Positions 47,501 to 57,264 are shown, counted from the stretch's first letter. The stretch is DNA of 64,000 bases from Hormiphora californensis (GCA_020137815.1 CM035361.1:1112524-1176523); one strand, 5' to 3'. Program-made: numbers and translations. The notes: generated by a model not told the origin, from the letters alone.

Positions 47501-50500
47501 AGGAAGTAAACAACCAATCAGAACTCGTTATTCAGGTCACGTCACTGGTTATCAGCCAATCAGGGACCAGTATTTCCTGATTCGGTCGGTTACTGCCCAA
47601 AAGCTCCTGTTTCCTCTACAATTACCTGTTTCTTGTGTAGAAGTTGTCTCATGTCCTCGTGCTGTTCTTCGTATGAGGTTGCAGCTGCACGGGAGTCATT
47701 CAGGGAGGTCTCTAACTCCTGCTGCTTCCTGAGAGAGTTAACATTAATTGAGATTAATCAATTAACCGATGACTCAGGTTTAGGCAATAAAACACGAAAT
47801 GAAGTGAGCTGTATAGAATTGTAATCTTACTTGTTGAGCCGTGTTTTGTCCAGTTCCAATCCACTAAGTTGAGTCTGGAGACTTTCACACTGCTCCGACT
47901 TCTTCAGGAACTGGAGAAAATGAACCAGGTTAAAATCAAGGAAAAGCTCGTTCAGTCAAGTTAAAATTTGAAAAGAAATAAGGATCTCACCTGCACAGTA
48001 AGGTCATTCAGATCAGTTTTGATGTTCTCTGCTTCAATTCTCTCAATATCAAGGAGCTCCCTTTGGAGAGAGGATAGCTGGGAATCAATCTCTGCCAGAC
48101 TCTGGAGTAGCCCCTCTCGTACCTGAAACAGTATGAGATAATTGAAAATATAACGTCCGATGTTTTCATAGATTATTTAATCTAAACCCCAACCTGAACA
48201 AGGTTCACCTTCTCCCTAACCCACCTCGTTGTCCAGTGTGGGGTCATCCTGTATCATGTTGATAATGGAGCTAAACGCTAATCTAGCCAGATTGATCTGC
48301 TCCCTTAGTGTAGCAAGACGTTGTAGGTGGATCTGTTTCTGTTGGTGTAGCTTCTCATCTAGTTCGTTTCGCTCCTTTACTACTTCTTCCAGCTGGACAG
48401 GGAGTTCAGTGGGTTAGCTAAAGAGTAAAGAGAGAAGGAATGCGTGGTTCCAGTGTTCAAATAATAACAGCTGGAGCTGTGGGAATCAGGGGAAGGTTGA
48501 ATGCATCAGGCCTCAGGGAAGAAGATGTAATGAGAAAGCTTTAGAACCAAGTGGAGGGATAATAATTACGTCAGCTTTGAGTTCATTGATGGTCTCAGTA
48601 TCCTTCATTTGACGATAAACAAAGTCCCTGATCCTGTCAGCCTGTTCATTCACTGTATTCTGGAGGTTCTCATTCGAACTGAAATATAATGCTCGTTGTA
48701 ATATTGTGTTGAGTGGTAACCATGGTAACTACCGGTAACCATGGTATAACATGTCTCAGCAATATGTAACTATGGTAACATAACTCACCGAGAGAGGATG
48801 GCGTTGGTATTGATCTGCTTCTGAAGAGTCTGGATGGCATTATCTTTTTCTTGGCACATCAAATCACATACCCTTGATACACGTCGCACTTCAGTTTCGA
48901 TATCTTCTAGCTGATAAGGGGGGACACTTGGAGTGTTAGAAATGTGTTTAGGCTGGTAGTAAGGGGCAGGAGGAGAGAGAAAGAGATGACCACACACTGA
49001 CAACAACACCACACAGTACCACTGTATTCCGATACTCCGTACTCCAATTTACTCTCATCTCAATTAATCTACCACATGCCAAACCAGCATCGTGCAAATG
49101 CATTTTTAAATCATTCATTCCAATGCAATTTAATTCATTTCATACCTTTTTGACGTGGAAATCGATCCGTCCCTGCAACTCCTCCTGTTTGTCCCTCATG
49201 GCCCTCTCGTGAGCTACATCGCTCTCCAACCTGTCTTTCTCTAACTCAGCCAGTTTAGTGGTTAGATCTGAAGGATGGATAATGTAGAGTTAGGGCTCTG
49301 ATTGTAAGGCTAACTAACTTGTTGTTGTTTTTTATCGTTGGATTGTCCATACTACTTTTTTACGTGGGAACAGTGTCATCAACTACAATTGTTGTAATTA
49401 CTTGTTGAAGTAATTTTATTAAAACTATATCCATTCTACAATTCCAAACTCACCAGAGATTGTCTGTTTGTCACTGCCCATCTTCTCTATCCCATCCTTT
49501 TCATAGCGAGATATCTGGGCTTGGAGCTCAGCTATCTTTGCTCTGCTGTCATGCTGCTCAGTGAGCAGGGCATCGTACTTCTGACGCACCCTCTTCGTTT
49601 CACCTACCTCCCCTTCCTGTTGAGAGCTTAGTAAGTCAATTTGGTTACGAAAATCGACCTTCTCATAGTTCAGATTGTGATTTGTAATTTGATTTTCGGT
49701 TTGTTGCTCAATTAACACTCAGTAACTTACAAGACGGGCAAGAAGACGTTTCTTCTCTTCAGTTAGATGTTCATTCTCAATGTGACAACTATCTACCCTC
49801 TTTCGGGGTGGGACTGGGCTCTGATCGGATCATGGGGTGAATTAGAGAGGAGGTTAAACGAGGTTTATTAACAAGTGCAGTTACTAATAAAATCATGGAT
49901 GTAACATCCCAGTAACAGTTACTGGATAAAAAGTGTGATCTTAGTCTACTTACCCCTTGTTCGAGGAGGCGATGAGTCTGAAACTTCTGTTCGTTAACAT
50001 CAAACAGTGCCTCACGTAGTCGCTGGTTCTGAAATAATATATCTTGTTAATAAAAGGGAGTCATGTTCTAGACTACGCGATAACCGTGATATGAAGGACA
50101 AACATTTGGAAATAGGTTCGAACAAGGCAACCGGGACAAAGAGTGCACGTTTTTACCTCAGCACATAAATGTTCAATGGCATCTGCCTGGGTTCCCGTCC
50201 AATCCTCTTTCACATCTTTCTTCAGGGTTTCAGGATGTTTCGGACTCTCCAGCCGATCAACTTTAAGGGAATACAGCTGTGGAGGAGAGATAGAGAATGG
50301 GGTTAAGAAATTTGTGAAACATTGTGCAACATTGGCCTTGACCAGCGCCCAAGTCCGCACGTGCGGATGAGAGCGCGCGGGAGTTCAGCGCGACTCACCC
50401 AACCTACGTGTCTTCGCGCGCTACATACAAAAGCTCGGGGTCAGAATTAGGATGTTGCTAGCTAGAAATACAACCAACTGGACACCGAATAGTGGAACTG

Positions 50501-53303
50501 TTGGTTGAGGCAGTCAGACATTCAGGTATCAAGTTATTGAACCCTTATATCATGAAACGGTCTTATCAAGAATTTGAGACACCAACTTTGAATTTACCAT
50601 GAGCTAAATTTTGGGTTGTCGCCAACCGGCGTACTGTACGGTATTATTTGACCCCGTTTCCCAACTTCTACAATCAGTTTGTTTCTCATAGAAGTAAACT
50701 TTATGGTCCAATGAACCAGGAAATTGGAAACTCAATGACTCCCTCACCAGCTCCTACCTACTCATTTTACTTTCACAATGAAAAGTAATCTGATTTAGAG
50801 TAGGTAGCTAAGATTGTTGCAGTCCTATATTAGGGCAGATCAAGGTCAAGGTGGCAAAAACTAGTAACTTATTTAATCGTCAGTCTGTTTAGCTATCTTT
50901 TGAAATTATTTGCAAGGATTCTAATGTAGTATCTTGCCACGATATTAGATTAGGGGGCGACGGTTAAAATCTCCGCGCCTAACATCCGGGGTTGTCTTCT
51001 AAGGGGGGGGGGTGGGGGGGGAGGATGGGAACACTCGTATCTCATTTACCACTGATAGTATTAGGGTGTTTGTACACATAGTGGGGAGAGGGGAGAGAGA
51101 GAGAGACGGAGAAGGTAGAGAGAGGAGAGGAGAGAGAGAGAGAGAGAGAGAGAGGAGACTCTCCCTCCTCCGGTTCCGCCCCTCTTTCTAGGACAGTATC
51201 TAAATATGAAGGGTACCCCTACTAATTACCCTAACAATTCAAATTTCAAGAACTGATCATTCTCAAGTTCAAAAACCATGACCCAAATGAGAAACATAGC
51301 TCCAGAAAAAATATATCTCACAAGCCAAAGAAGGGATAACAAATTCCCATTTACCTGTGATGTAAGGTCATCATTATCTTTCTTCAGCTTCTCAACTTGT
51401 CGTGTTGCTGCTGCTAGATCTAGTTTTGTTAGATGTTCTTCGATCACACGATTTCCAGGAGTTCAGGTGGTTGGGTTTTGCTGCCTGGAAAATAAGGAAA
51501 TGGGGGTTAGGACCTGGTTTCTATTTAGAATTGAAAAGTGAGGAGATTGGAAAGAGAGCTCCAGACATATGTCCTCACATGGGGTATGGAGGTGTAGTTA
51601 CAGTCCCAGTTACGACGTCGGTAGGGGGGGTGTAAAGATGCATATGTGGATCAGATGCTGACACCAGTGCTGTAGTAAGAAGGGAGAAGGGCAAGTGACT
51701 CCTCGGAAGTAGAATCCGACTTTCTCCTCGTACCTACGTAGGTCCCGTCCACTCTGGAGTGTGTACACTTAATTGATTGAATGTAAAATATGTCAATGAT
51801 AATTCATTAATCGATATCGGGAATTGAACTTTATGACTCTTTATATTTATTATCTTCTTTGACCAAGCTTTGTGTACAAGATGTAGCCTGAAGGGAGAGA
51901 GAGTCCCTGACCCATCTTTTGTTACCATGGTTACACGCGGAAATGTGCTTTAGTGCACCCCACTTCTCTCTCCTCCTCTCTCTCTCTACCTCTCTCTTCT
52001 CTCTACTCTCTCCGTCTCATTCCCCTCTCTCTCCACGTCGTCCTCTCTTCTCTCCTTCTCGTCTCTCTGCGTTTTTCTTCTTTGGCTTAAGTCTATTCTT
52101 TCTGCTCTGTCTATCATCCAGTTCTCTATGTTTGGTGTGAAGAAAAAGAATGGGGGGTGAAGAAAATCTGCGTTCTATCTACTTTCCTCTCTCTTGTTAT
52201 CTTCTTGTGCTAAGCGTTCAATGTCTACTCTCTCGTCCTCTCCTCTCTCCACTCACTCTCTCTCGAGTTCTCATCTCTCAAATTCGACTCTCTTCCAAGC
52301 TGAGTACTCTCCTCTCTCTCTCTGTCTCGTCTCTCTGGCTCTTCAGGACTCAGTCTTCTCTCGCCATCAACGGGCCTCTCTCTCTCTCTCGTCTCTCGTC
52401 GTCTCAGTCCTCGTCTCCTCAGTGATCTCTCTCTTCTCGGGACCTCGGTCTCTCTCTCATCTCAGTCTCTCTCCTCTCTCCCCAGTAATACCTTCTCTCT
52501 CATTTTGCTTGCCCCTTAATCTCTAACCCCCTCCTCCTAAAACAATCCCAGAAAGAGGCTAATCACCACTACTTATCCGTGCAGGCCCCTTCCGGCTCCA
52601 ATATCTCGCTCCTGATTGGTTGATATGAGATCACGTGACATAATGATGTGCTGTGATTGGTGGAGTGTAAGAGGTAACCATAGTGCGTGTCGCCCCCGCC
52701 CCCCCCGCCCGCCTTCCCCCCTGTCCTTTCGTAGCCATTAGTGTCCTTTCCAAAAGGGGACAAGAGAAGGGGAAGCGTGTACCCCAGGCGGAGTAAGTAA
52801 GACGTCTAAGATGTCCCGAATAATTATATTCTGCCAATAATGTGACGTTTCTATGGGAAAAAGATGAAGGGAACAATATATTTTCATGTTCCCAAGTTGG
52901 AGTTGAATGAAGATTCATCAGCGACCTCTCGAGCGAATCTCTCGACACTAAGTACGTCTCCAACATTTGCCACAAATCTGAATCTGACACGTCCATCGGA
53001 TATTTTTGCGTGTGTCGCGTAGTGTTATAAAAGAGATATGCGGATGGGTCATTTTAAATTGCTGAGAGAGAGGTAAAGGGAAGTAGTGAGAGAGAGAGAG
53101 AAAGAGAAAGAGAGAGAGAGAGAGATAGAGAAAGATGCTGATGATGAAGCATACATGCAATAGGCCAGTGCATGTTATTCACTCGCTCGTAAGTAGCAGG
53201 GCACTTGGCAGCCTTTCACAACTTTCCCTCTCTCTCTCCCTCTCATTCTCTCCCTCTCTTCTCTCTCTCCGTCTCTCTCTCTCTCTCTCTCTCCCTCCTC
53301 GCC

Positions 53304-53334
<31 letters not shown>

Positions 53335-53335
53335 G

Positions 53336-53387
<52 letters not shown>

Positions 53388-55076
53388 GTCTACCTCGCTC
53401 TCTCCTGTCTCTCCTCTCATTCTCTCGGTCTCATCATCCTCCCTGCCTCTCCCAACTCTCTCTCTCTGCCGCCTCTCGGATCTCTCCTCGTCTCTCTCTC
53501 TCTCTCTCTCGTCTCTCGTCACTTCTCGAGGCTCATCCGCTCATTTCTATCTCAGTCTCGTTCCGCTCTCGTCTCTCTCCCTCTCACCTCTCCTCTCTAC
53601 TGCTCTCCTCTCTTATTTCTCAGTCTCCTTCTTGGGTCACTCTTGGCTTTCTCAGTCTCTCACGCTTCCTAGCCTTCATCTCAAATCATGCCTTCACATC
53701 TCTTTCCTCTTTTTCCTTCTCTTTCGCTCTTTCTTTGTTGTCCCATCTCTACTTTGATTCCCTTTGTTTGTCCCATCTCTACTTCTCTAGTCCCATCTCT
53801 ACTACTTATGATCCTCTTTCTTCTCCCCTTTCCTTTTCTCCTCCTCCTTTCCTTTCTCATCCCTCCTTTCTCGACATTCTTTTTTTCCTCCCTGCTCCTC
53901 TGCTTTTCCTCACTCCCCAATCTCTTCTCCTCTCAATATTTCCCTTTTTCTCTATCAGTCTCTACATTGTCACAGTAATGACGCACGCTACATGGAAAGG
54001 GATGTCGTGTATTTGGAGCGTGTAGAAGGGGGGAGTGTTACATGAGAGTTGTTCGACACAGGTGCACTACCCTATATGAAATGGGAAATAAGAAATATGT
54101 AATTATTACAATAATTACTCAAGTATTTATAGCAAAAACAACCCTCAAATTGTGTACGACCCCCCCCCTATTCCCTTGATTCTTCTTCTCCCGTACTACT
54201 GCTGCAGTCACATCAGCTCCTCCAGTTCCTCACATGCAATTGTGTTGGGAGGTTTTAAAAAGTGTGTGTGTACTTGTGTGCATGAAACAAACAAGACTAA
54301 CAAAATCTGCAGTGGACTCCTATCTCTTTCTCTGACTATCTCTCAGTTCTCATTATCTCTCTCTCTCTCTGTATCTCTATCTCTCATCGTTCTATTTTCA
54401 ATCGGCCCAGTTCCATAGCATCTCCACTGTTTCCACAATTATCTCCATAAAACAACCCTAATACTCATCAGGTGCGAATCTCAACAATGAAAGTAAAAAT
54501 CAAATAAAAAATAAAAAAATAAAAATAACACCCACCTCTCGAAGTTTCTTGTTCTCAGCCTCCAAAGTTTCCACCTTACTCTGGAGGATGAGGTTTTCAA
54601 ACCTCAACTGCCGCACCTCACTAGCATTATTGTTGTTATTGTTTGTTGTGGATGAGAGTAGAGGGGCAGTTGTGTTACCAATTGAAGAGTAACGACCCCC
54701 ACCACCTCCGCCTCCAGTGTCTTCTAGCACCGAGGAGTAGTGATTCACTGTGGGATATAGAATGTGATCAATACAAACTATGAAGATCAACGAAACTTAC
54801 ATTTGAACTTTGTAAAACGAGCATCTTAGATTCTTAGAGTCACTGATTGGCATCTCTTTTCAGCAGCCGAGGAGAAGCTGTCGAAGAGAGAAACCTTGAA
54901 GCTGATAACATCTCTTCATACCTGAATTGTTGAGTGCTCTGATGGGGGATGCTGTTCTGGCGTTTAGTGATCTGTTAGGTGATATGCTCTTCCCAAATGC
55001 TGTGGGTGAGACTGATCTGGGGACTGTTCTTCGTTTCAGACGTGGTGAACCGGTTGGGGAGAGAGACCGGTTATAC
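26463..55076 (-). CDS. Giant multi-exon coiled-coil protein gene (overview)
   Basis: About 30 minus-strand exons with GT-AG borders and compatible phases wherever I checked. They encode a Ser-Pro-rich N-terminal segment followed by more than 3,000 residues of almost continuous Glu/Lys/Leu/Gln coiled coil. The exons are described in the following entries, from 5' (high coordinate) to 3'. The overall plan resembles large centrosomal, golgin or ciliary scaffold proteins, but I could not match it to a named family; CEP290-like signatures were looked for and not found. Introns hold an antisense GPCR gene and several transposons. The true 5' end is uncertain; the Ser-Pro exon at 54922-55076 begins at an acceptor, so at least one upstream exon is missing from this description. 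Confidence 0.75.
27130..28440. mobile_element. TTAA-flanked foldback element, copy 1
   Basis: Arms of about 610 bp (27130-27744 and 27830-28440) are near-perfect reverse complements around a loop of about 85 bp. Both ends read TTAA followed by GGGTACACC, so a TTAA duplication (as in piggyBac-type elements) flanks a GGGTAC terminus. It is nested within the hAT-like element. Its translations are mirror images of each other and are not genes. Confidence 0.85.
28441..29165. repeat. Inverted and direct repeats inside the hAT-like element
   Basis: A segment reading ATTCATGGAGAGCACCGATC occurs at about 28582 and 28705, and reverse-complemented at about 29107-29140. AT-rich and non-coding. Confidence 0.6.
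29165..30545. repeat. 1.4-kb palindrome with 17-bp and 64-bp tandem repeats
   Basis: The left arm starts AAAGTTTTGGCAGGTCGGTA and the right arm ends with its complement. Near each end lies a 17-bp tandem array (GAATTTAGGGTAGGTCT units, about 29197-29315; its complement at about 30362-30515). Inside is a 64-bp tandem array (CCGTATCTCGTATCAACTCA core, about 29381-29640). A second palindrome of about 340 bp (29879-30215), beginning CCCCCATAAAAAAGTCGCTT, sits off-centre and interrupts the 64-bp repeat region. Confidence 0.8.
30725..34135 (-). CDS. Coiled-coil gene, six 3' exons
   Basis: Exons 34031-34135 (AVANRKVKILENQLEDVRAT), 32024-32153 (ENKTLSGILKEIETC plus a Pro-rich PPPPPMTSS linker), 31677-31771 (VTELQRQLEDMNEELTRAHN), 31411-31521 (FVCTRCKNVISSVYSLDEGS, with a CxxC pair), 31081-31161 (EMEDLKKKITVLEGKMR; weak donor GTGTCT) and 30725-30889 (ETYSLKRQLRQAEGKLRDLC). 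The intron 32154-34030 contains the GPCR gene on the other strand; the intron below 30725 is filled by the hAT-like element. Confidence 0.72.
31757..31864. repeat. Duplicated 3' splice-site region
   Basis: The exon edge and acceptor at 31757-31789 (CTGTAGTTCCGTTACCTAGG on the plus strand) is repeated at 31832-31864 with a few changes. The minus strand therefore offers two similar acceptors about 75 bp apart. Confidence 0.75.
32523..32626. repeat. (CT)n microsatellite upstream of the GPCR gene
   Basis: Uninterrupted CT run followed by CTAT-type interruptions, about 100-200 bp before the GPCR start codon. Confidence 0.9.
32721..33698 (+). CDS. Rhodopsin-like seven-transmembrane receptor, intronless
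   Basis: 325 codons from ATG 32721. Seven hydrophobic segments: about 25-46 (LFLTLVVLLSLPGILLNPIV, Asn in the TM1 position typical of class A), 56-80, 104-125, 145-166, 193-217, 246-268 and 276-299. The TM3 end reads LYRAVADP in place of the usual DRY, and TM7 ends FQPSYTAV in place of NPxxY, so both activation motifs are altered. One N-glycosylation site (NWT) lies in the first outer loop. Class A GPCRs signal through G proteins at the plasma membrane; ligand unknown. The gene lies inside an intron of the coiled-coil gene on the opposite strand; its single-exon form is common for invertebrate GPCRs that arose by retroposition. Confidence 0.8.
   Translation: MAVFVDTFTRGCKDIKRTFPSYVDPLFLTLVVLLSLPGILLNPIVMKSRISRISNSIPALLTTCLCGVYLVLGVFISTNWTYSIVKDTPNQDLEYRDATAFDKIYNFFYYSGNLYSAALLYLMAFSLYRAVADPFDAVPYKEILRKVIGFGIAAVVICMPALAITIYNTDAGLIIYKFSQLVADSESKKTNYSVIVNMFSRIVSDILMFSLLISSLEHAWRTIKMLRQADDTPAETREQRRNSAKMVLVLVGGQIVKVILDTIGTFYPISPYVAVTQFCLFQCFQPSYTAVALLVVDRDTFLEVRKMLAGFKIPSSQVRSECTGH
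34262..41831 (-). CDS. Coiled-coil gene, giant 7.6-kb exon (about 2,500 codons)
   Basis: Runs from acceptor TAATTACAG (before 41831) to donor GTACAG (after 34262). It encodes uninterrupted Glu/Lys/Gln/Leu heptads except for a Lys/Ser/Gly linker near 41080-41150 (TPSKKSKGKSGTGN), an acidic run EEEEEEEDEEEEEVEEEEVD near 38880-38940, a Ser-rich region near 38380-38500 and a Pro-rich segment near 35340-35380. The exon is open in three successive frames: 41831 to about 41015, about 41040 to 40604, and 40665 to 34195. Each switch is a +1 step (near 41017 and near 40630). Between the switches the protein is clearly continuous coiled coil, so the frames belong to one gene. A single exon this long inside an otherwise finely split gene is itself notable; intron loss by a retrocopied segment is one explanation. 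Confidence 0.85.
41852..43249. mobile_element. TTAA-flanked foldback element, copy 2
   Basis: Arms of about 610 bp (41852-42460 and 42641-43249) are near-perfect reverse complements around a loop of about 180 bp. The ends read TTAAGGGTACGC and its complement. The arms share long stretches with copy 1 (for example AATTTTAGCCCTTAAGTCGA and CGATTCAGAAGGTCCGATTT). It ends only about 20 bp from the 3' splice site of the giant exon. Confidence 0.88.
43498..43852 (-). CDS. Coiled-coil gene, two short exons
   Basis: Exons 43797-43852 (56 bp, NVEMATAADQAYRKLRHQ-like) and 43498-43584 (VECAHQERLQLASQLKLVSE). GT-AG borders are clear. The 3' end leads by a 1.7-kb intron, filled largely by a foldback element, to the giant exon. 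Confidence 0.7.
43866..44951. other. Intron of the coiled-coil gene, no features
   Basis: A G-run near 44036-44047 and otherwise unique AT-rich sequence. Nothing supported. Confidence 0.5.
44952..45597 (-). CDS. Coiled-coil gene, three exons
   Basis: Exons 45466-45597 (ISQLQKGVSRSTIQIGLLNE and LLDLNQQFDSEPMEEH), 45207-45306 (LESLQDISRELEDLELALEK) and 44952-45050 (GDKISQLLQELDFYKS then Pro/Ser-rich NPPPTSSPGKK). Phases match across the split codons. The acceptor of the first exon is repeated six times in the upstream intron. Confidence 0.75.
45591..45815. repeat. 38-bp minisatellite that multiplies a 3' splice site
   Basis: About six copies of GGGATATCTGTTGTAAGTAT plus GGGGTAATGAATCAT-like sequence, period 38 bp, starting at the acceptor of the exon 45466-45597. 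On the minus strand each copy presents ACAACAG/ATATCCC, the real acceptor and first exon bases. The 38-bp period equals that of the large satellite, but the sequences are unrelated. Confidence 0.85.
45816..47002. other. Intron of the coiled-coil gene with GA-rich tract
   Basis: GA-rich stretch at about 46130-46250; no gene supported. Minus-strand Ser/Leu translations are artefacts. Confidence 0.5.
47003..50276 (-). CDS. Coiled-coil gene, thirteen exons of the N-terminal rod
   Basis: Exons by GT-AG borders: 50157-50276, 49954-50028, 49731-49820, 49454-49616, 49146-49267, 48789-48910, 48570-48678, 48225-48392, 47991-48122, 47831-47910, 47626-47728, 47279-47383 and 47003-47086. Each translates to coiled coil without stops; examples are TTKLAELEKDRLESDVAHER, LEDIETEVRRVSRVCDLM, QQKQIHLQRLATLREQINLA and DTLRAQLQKVKVKLG. 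Exons are 75-170 bp, introns mostly 70-300 bp. One intron (47384-47625) contains MITE copy 2, ending 31 bp from a splice donor. No enzymatic domain is visible. Confidence 0.75.
47487..47595. mobile_element. 109-bp MITE, copy 2
   Basis: Same length and about 93% the same sequence as 17153-17261; the right terminus has one change (CGGTCGGTTACTG). The interior E-box is altered to TCACGTCA. A target duplication is no longer clear. It lies 31 bp from a splice donor of the coiled-coil gene. Confidence 0.85.
50350..51354. other. Intron of the coiled-coil gene
   Basis: G-run near 51002-51020 and (GA)n near 51085-51155. Nothing else supported. Confidence 0.5.
51355..51484 (-). CDS. Coiled-coil gene exon with unresolved frame
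   Basis: Donor CAG/GTAAAT after 51355; best acceptor ATTTTCCAG before 51484. The 3' part encodes HLTKLDLAAATRQVEKLKKD. The 5' part (SKTQPPELLEIV) is open in a different frame, the switch lying near GTGTG at about 51440-51450; loss of one GT would join them. Either a real defect, a consensus error or a different acceptor. Confidence 0.5.
51930..54420. repeat. CT-rich intronic region with microsatellites
   Basis: CT-rich runs at about 51965-52560, GA at 53090-53125, dense (CT)n at about 53222-53520 and 54340-54385. Long Ser/Leu-rich plus-strand frames here are compositional. Only the weak exon candidate at 52780-52996 stands out. Confidence 0.8.
52780..52996 (-). CDS. Possible additional exon
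   Basis: An open stretch on the minus strand beginning MDVSDSDLWQMLETYLVSRD with non-repetitive composition, ending near a possible donor (GGGGTACAC). There is no homology I recognise, and no convincing acceptor. It could be an alternative first exon of the coiled-coil gene or chance. Confidence 0.2.
54536..54747 (-). CDS. Coiled-coil gene exon, Gly/Asn-rich linker and first heptads
   Basis: 212 bp with GT-AG borders, joining the previous exon through a split Val codon. It encodes EDTGGGGGGGRYSSIGN, an Asn run, then the first coiled coil EVRQLRFENLILQSKVETLE. Confidence 0.75.
54922..55076 (-). CDS. Coiled-coil gene exon, Ser-Pro-rich N-terminal region
   Basis: Acceptor TCTCCAG before 55076 and donor GTATGA after 54922. 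It encodes about 51 residues rich in S-P and basic residues (NRSLSPTGSPRLKRR, then SVSPTAFGKSISPNRS). Such S-P plus basic motifs are typical of disordered, proline-directed-kinase-regulated tails of cytoskeletal proteins. The end phase matches the next exon. Confidence 0.65.
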
Positions 55077-55974
55077 CTGGAGAACGTTAATTTAGAACAT
55101 CATCTCAATGATTATCCTTTACAAGAGAGGTGGTCGGAGGAATTATTAATAATGGCAAACAAGAAACTACCGTGTGGTTAAATCGTTTGACAAATGCGTG
55201 GGATATAATGTTGCTCTAAATATTCCCAGACCTGTCTTGGATTCTTTCTCTGTAAGGCGAACTATTTCTCCCTGTTCTGTTTGCTCTGCTGGTGTACAAT
55301 GGTGCATCCCCTGCCCCATCCTCTATACTGATTATGTCAACATTCGCACCTGGGGAAATAAATCAACTTGTTATACCTATCATCAAGCGACAAGAAAGAT
55401 ATCATCAAATAATGAAAGTAATATTTCTGATGTTGATCATTGCAGATTACTACAACATCATTACACTTACATTGGATATTATCAGCTGTAAAAAATTAAC
55501 GATCATAATTAGGCTAAATTAGTTACCTGTATGAGAATCTTTAAAGTTGAATAAATCCACGTGAGTCCTATTAGACATTCTAGCTGCTAAAAGGTGTGTT
55601 ATGTAACAACACAAACTTAATCTAGATCCCAAGATTATTCTGATTTCGCTGGAATTATTAAATTACCGCCAGTGAATTTTGCACATTTACGGTTGATACT
55701 CCATCCGCCATCCGCCATCCAGCCAAGGTTGGGGCTACTGATAAAAATGAGCAACAGGCCAGGTCGAACAGCCGAAAACTGCTAGACAGGCTGCAGCTGA
55801 AAACGCGGGCACCGTCGGCCTGCACACCATGTCAAATTACAAATACTAAGTGTCCAGACTAGAATAAACGATGATAAACCAGTTTGGTGAAGGTCTTGAA
55901 CCGGACCGTCAAAACAGATTGAATGCAACAGGACTGTTGATTTTTGGGAAGCGGTTTTGGATTTTTCAGAATAT

Positions 55975-56174
55975 AAAGTGCGTTTCAAACGACTTGACCC
56001 GTAATTCTTGGAATTCGGCGCATCGCGCGTGTATTTACAAAGGGGAAATCTTGGCCTATGCTACAGGCCCTCTAGAAGCCGTGGAAAACGCGCGCACTTG
56101 GGGTCTGCAGCGCATGCCAAGGGGAAATCCTGAATTTCCAGGAATCTCAGGTCAAGTCGTTTGAAACGCACTTT
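55975..56174. mobile_element. 200-bp inverted-repeat element, TA target
   Basis: AAAGTGCGTTTCAAACGACT at the left is matched by AGTCGTTTGAAACGCACTTT at the right (25-bp inverted repeats). TA dinucleotides flank the AAGTGCG ends, consistent with a Tc1/mariner-type MITE. Confidence 0.7.
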
Positions 56175-56648
56175 AATTTTTTTCCGAATGAGATTTTTTG
56201 AGGCGCGCATTATCGCGACGCGCACTTGGATAGTGCAGCGTTTAATTTTTTCCGGCGCGCGCTCGACCTTGTAAATCGAAATTTGCAGATCCAAAACTTA
56301 CAAAGTTCGAACATTTTACTTTTTTGAAAATCATCGCTCGACGTTGGGCGCCGTTACGATCTGGGTGTTTGGTGGCCTGTTTACAGGTGCGCGCTGCCAA
56401 AAAAGTTGATTCACTAAAACGGCTCTAACCGCCGAACCACTCAACCGTTTTGGCTAATTCAAAGTTTATCTGGTAGGGAATGTCAAGGCCTAACCCCAAC
56501 CCAAACCCCAACCCTAACCCTAACCCTACTTTAGCCCTAACCCTAAAAAACCGTTTGTCAGCACTCACGAAACACCCAGATTTTAACGCTGGCCCTCGAC
56601 GTTGGCATGCGCTGCAGACCCCAAGTGCGCGCGTTTTCCACGGCTTCT
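56080..56648. repeat. Inverted pair of a GC-rich segment around telomere-like DNA
   Basis: GAAGCCGTGGAAAACGCGCG at about 56078 reappears reverse-complemented at about 56628-56648, together with the CTGCAGCGCATGCC block. Between them lies a run of CCCTAA/CCCCAA-type repeats (about 56490-56550), i.e. interstitial telomere-like sequence. Confidence 0.7.
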
Positions 56649-56688
56649 AATTTAAGGGCCTGTATCGACGCCTTGTCAGACATTAGTT

Positions 56689-56980
56689 AGGGGAAACTCT
56701 AACTGAATGGCATCCCATTAATGGGATCCCATCAACAGTAAAACTCTAACTGATAATGGACCACAGTGATGGTTCTTTCTCTGTATTCTCTCTGTAGGCA
56801 GTACATCTATGTACTTCCTACAGAGAGAATACAGAGAAAGAACTATAGGACATGCCCGGGCGTGGGCGCGCACACAGAGAGAATACAGAGAAAGAACCAT
56901 CACTGTGGTCCATTATCAGTTAGAGTTTTACTGTTGATGGGATCCCATTAATGGGATGCCATTCAGTTAGAGTTTCCCCT
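56689..56980. mobile_element. 292-bp foldback element
   Basis: The ends AGGGGAAACTCTAACTGAAT and its complement pair over about 90 bp. Further inside, CTGTATTCTCTCTGTAGG has complementary partners twice, so several alternative hairpins are possible. The interior has a GC-rich patch (CATGCCCGGGCGTGGGCGCG). Target duplication unclear. Confidence 0.75.
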
Positions 56981-57059
56981 TAGGGATCCTCTCAAGAACA
57001 ATAAGATATTCCTAACTGGTAGCCAATTTAAGCCGAATGAATTATGGTTAGGAACGAGT

Positions 57060-57240
57060 GCCACACTGGAACCTGCCTGCGGGGGGCTCTGCCCCCTACG
57101 CCCCCGCCGGAGCTGCGCCCCTGGACCCTGCTTGTGGCGAGTATCACCACCCACGCCCCCCTGACCGATGCTGCTGCCCCTGGCCCCGGATACCCAGGGA
57201 ATTGCTGGGCCGAAGGCCCAGCGCCGTCCCTGATCTCTCC
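57060..57240. repeat. GC-rich block of short hairpins
   Basis: About 180 bp of strongly GC-rich DNA with runs such as GCGGGGGGCTCTGCCCCCTA and GGGCCGAAGGCCCAGC. The composition is unlike the surrounding AT-rich DNA; there is no coding support. Confidence 0.5.
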
Positions 57241-57264
57241 GAGAAATAGTAATCGATTCCACTG

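Noticed and set aside
53135-54025. 296-codon Ser/Leu-rich plus-strand ORF
   Set aside because: Lies in (CT)n intronic DNA; composition explains the open frame.
26463-55076. Assignment of the coiled-coil gene to CEP290
   Set aside because: Overall size and composition are similar, but I found none of the family's recognisable segments; coiled coils attract false matches.
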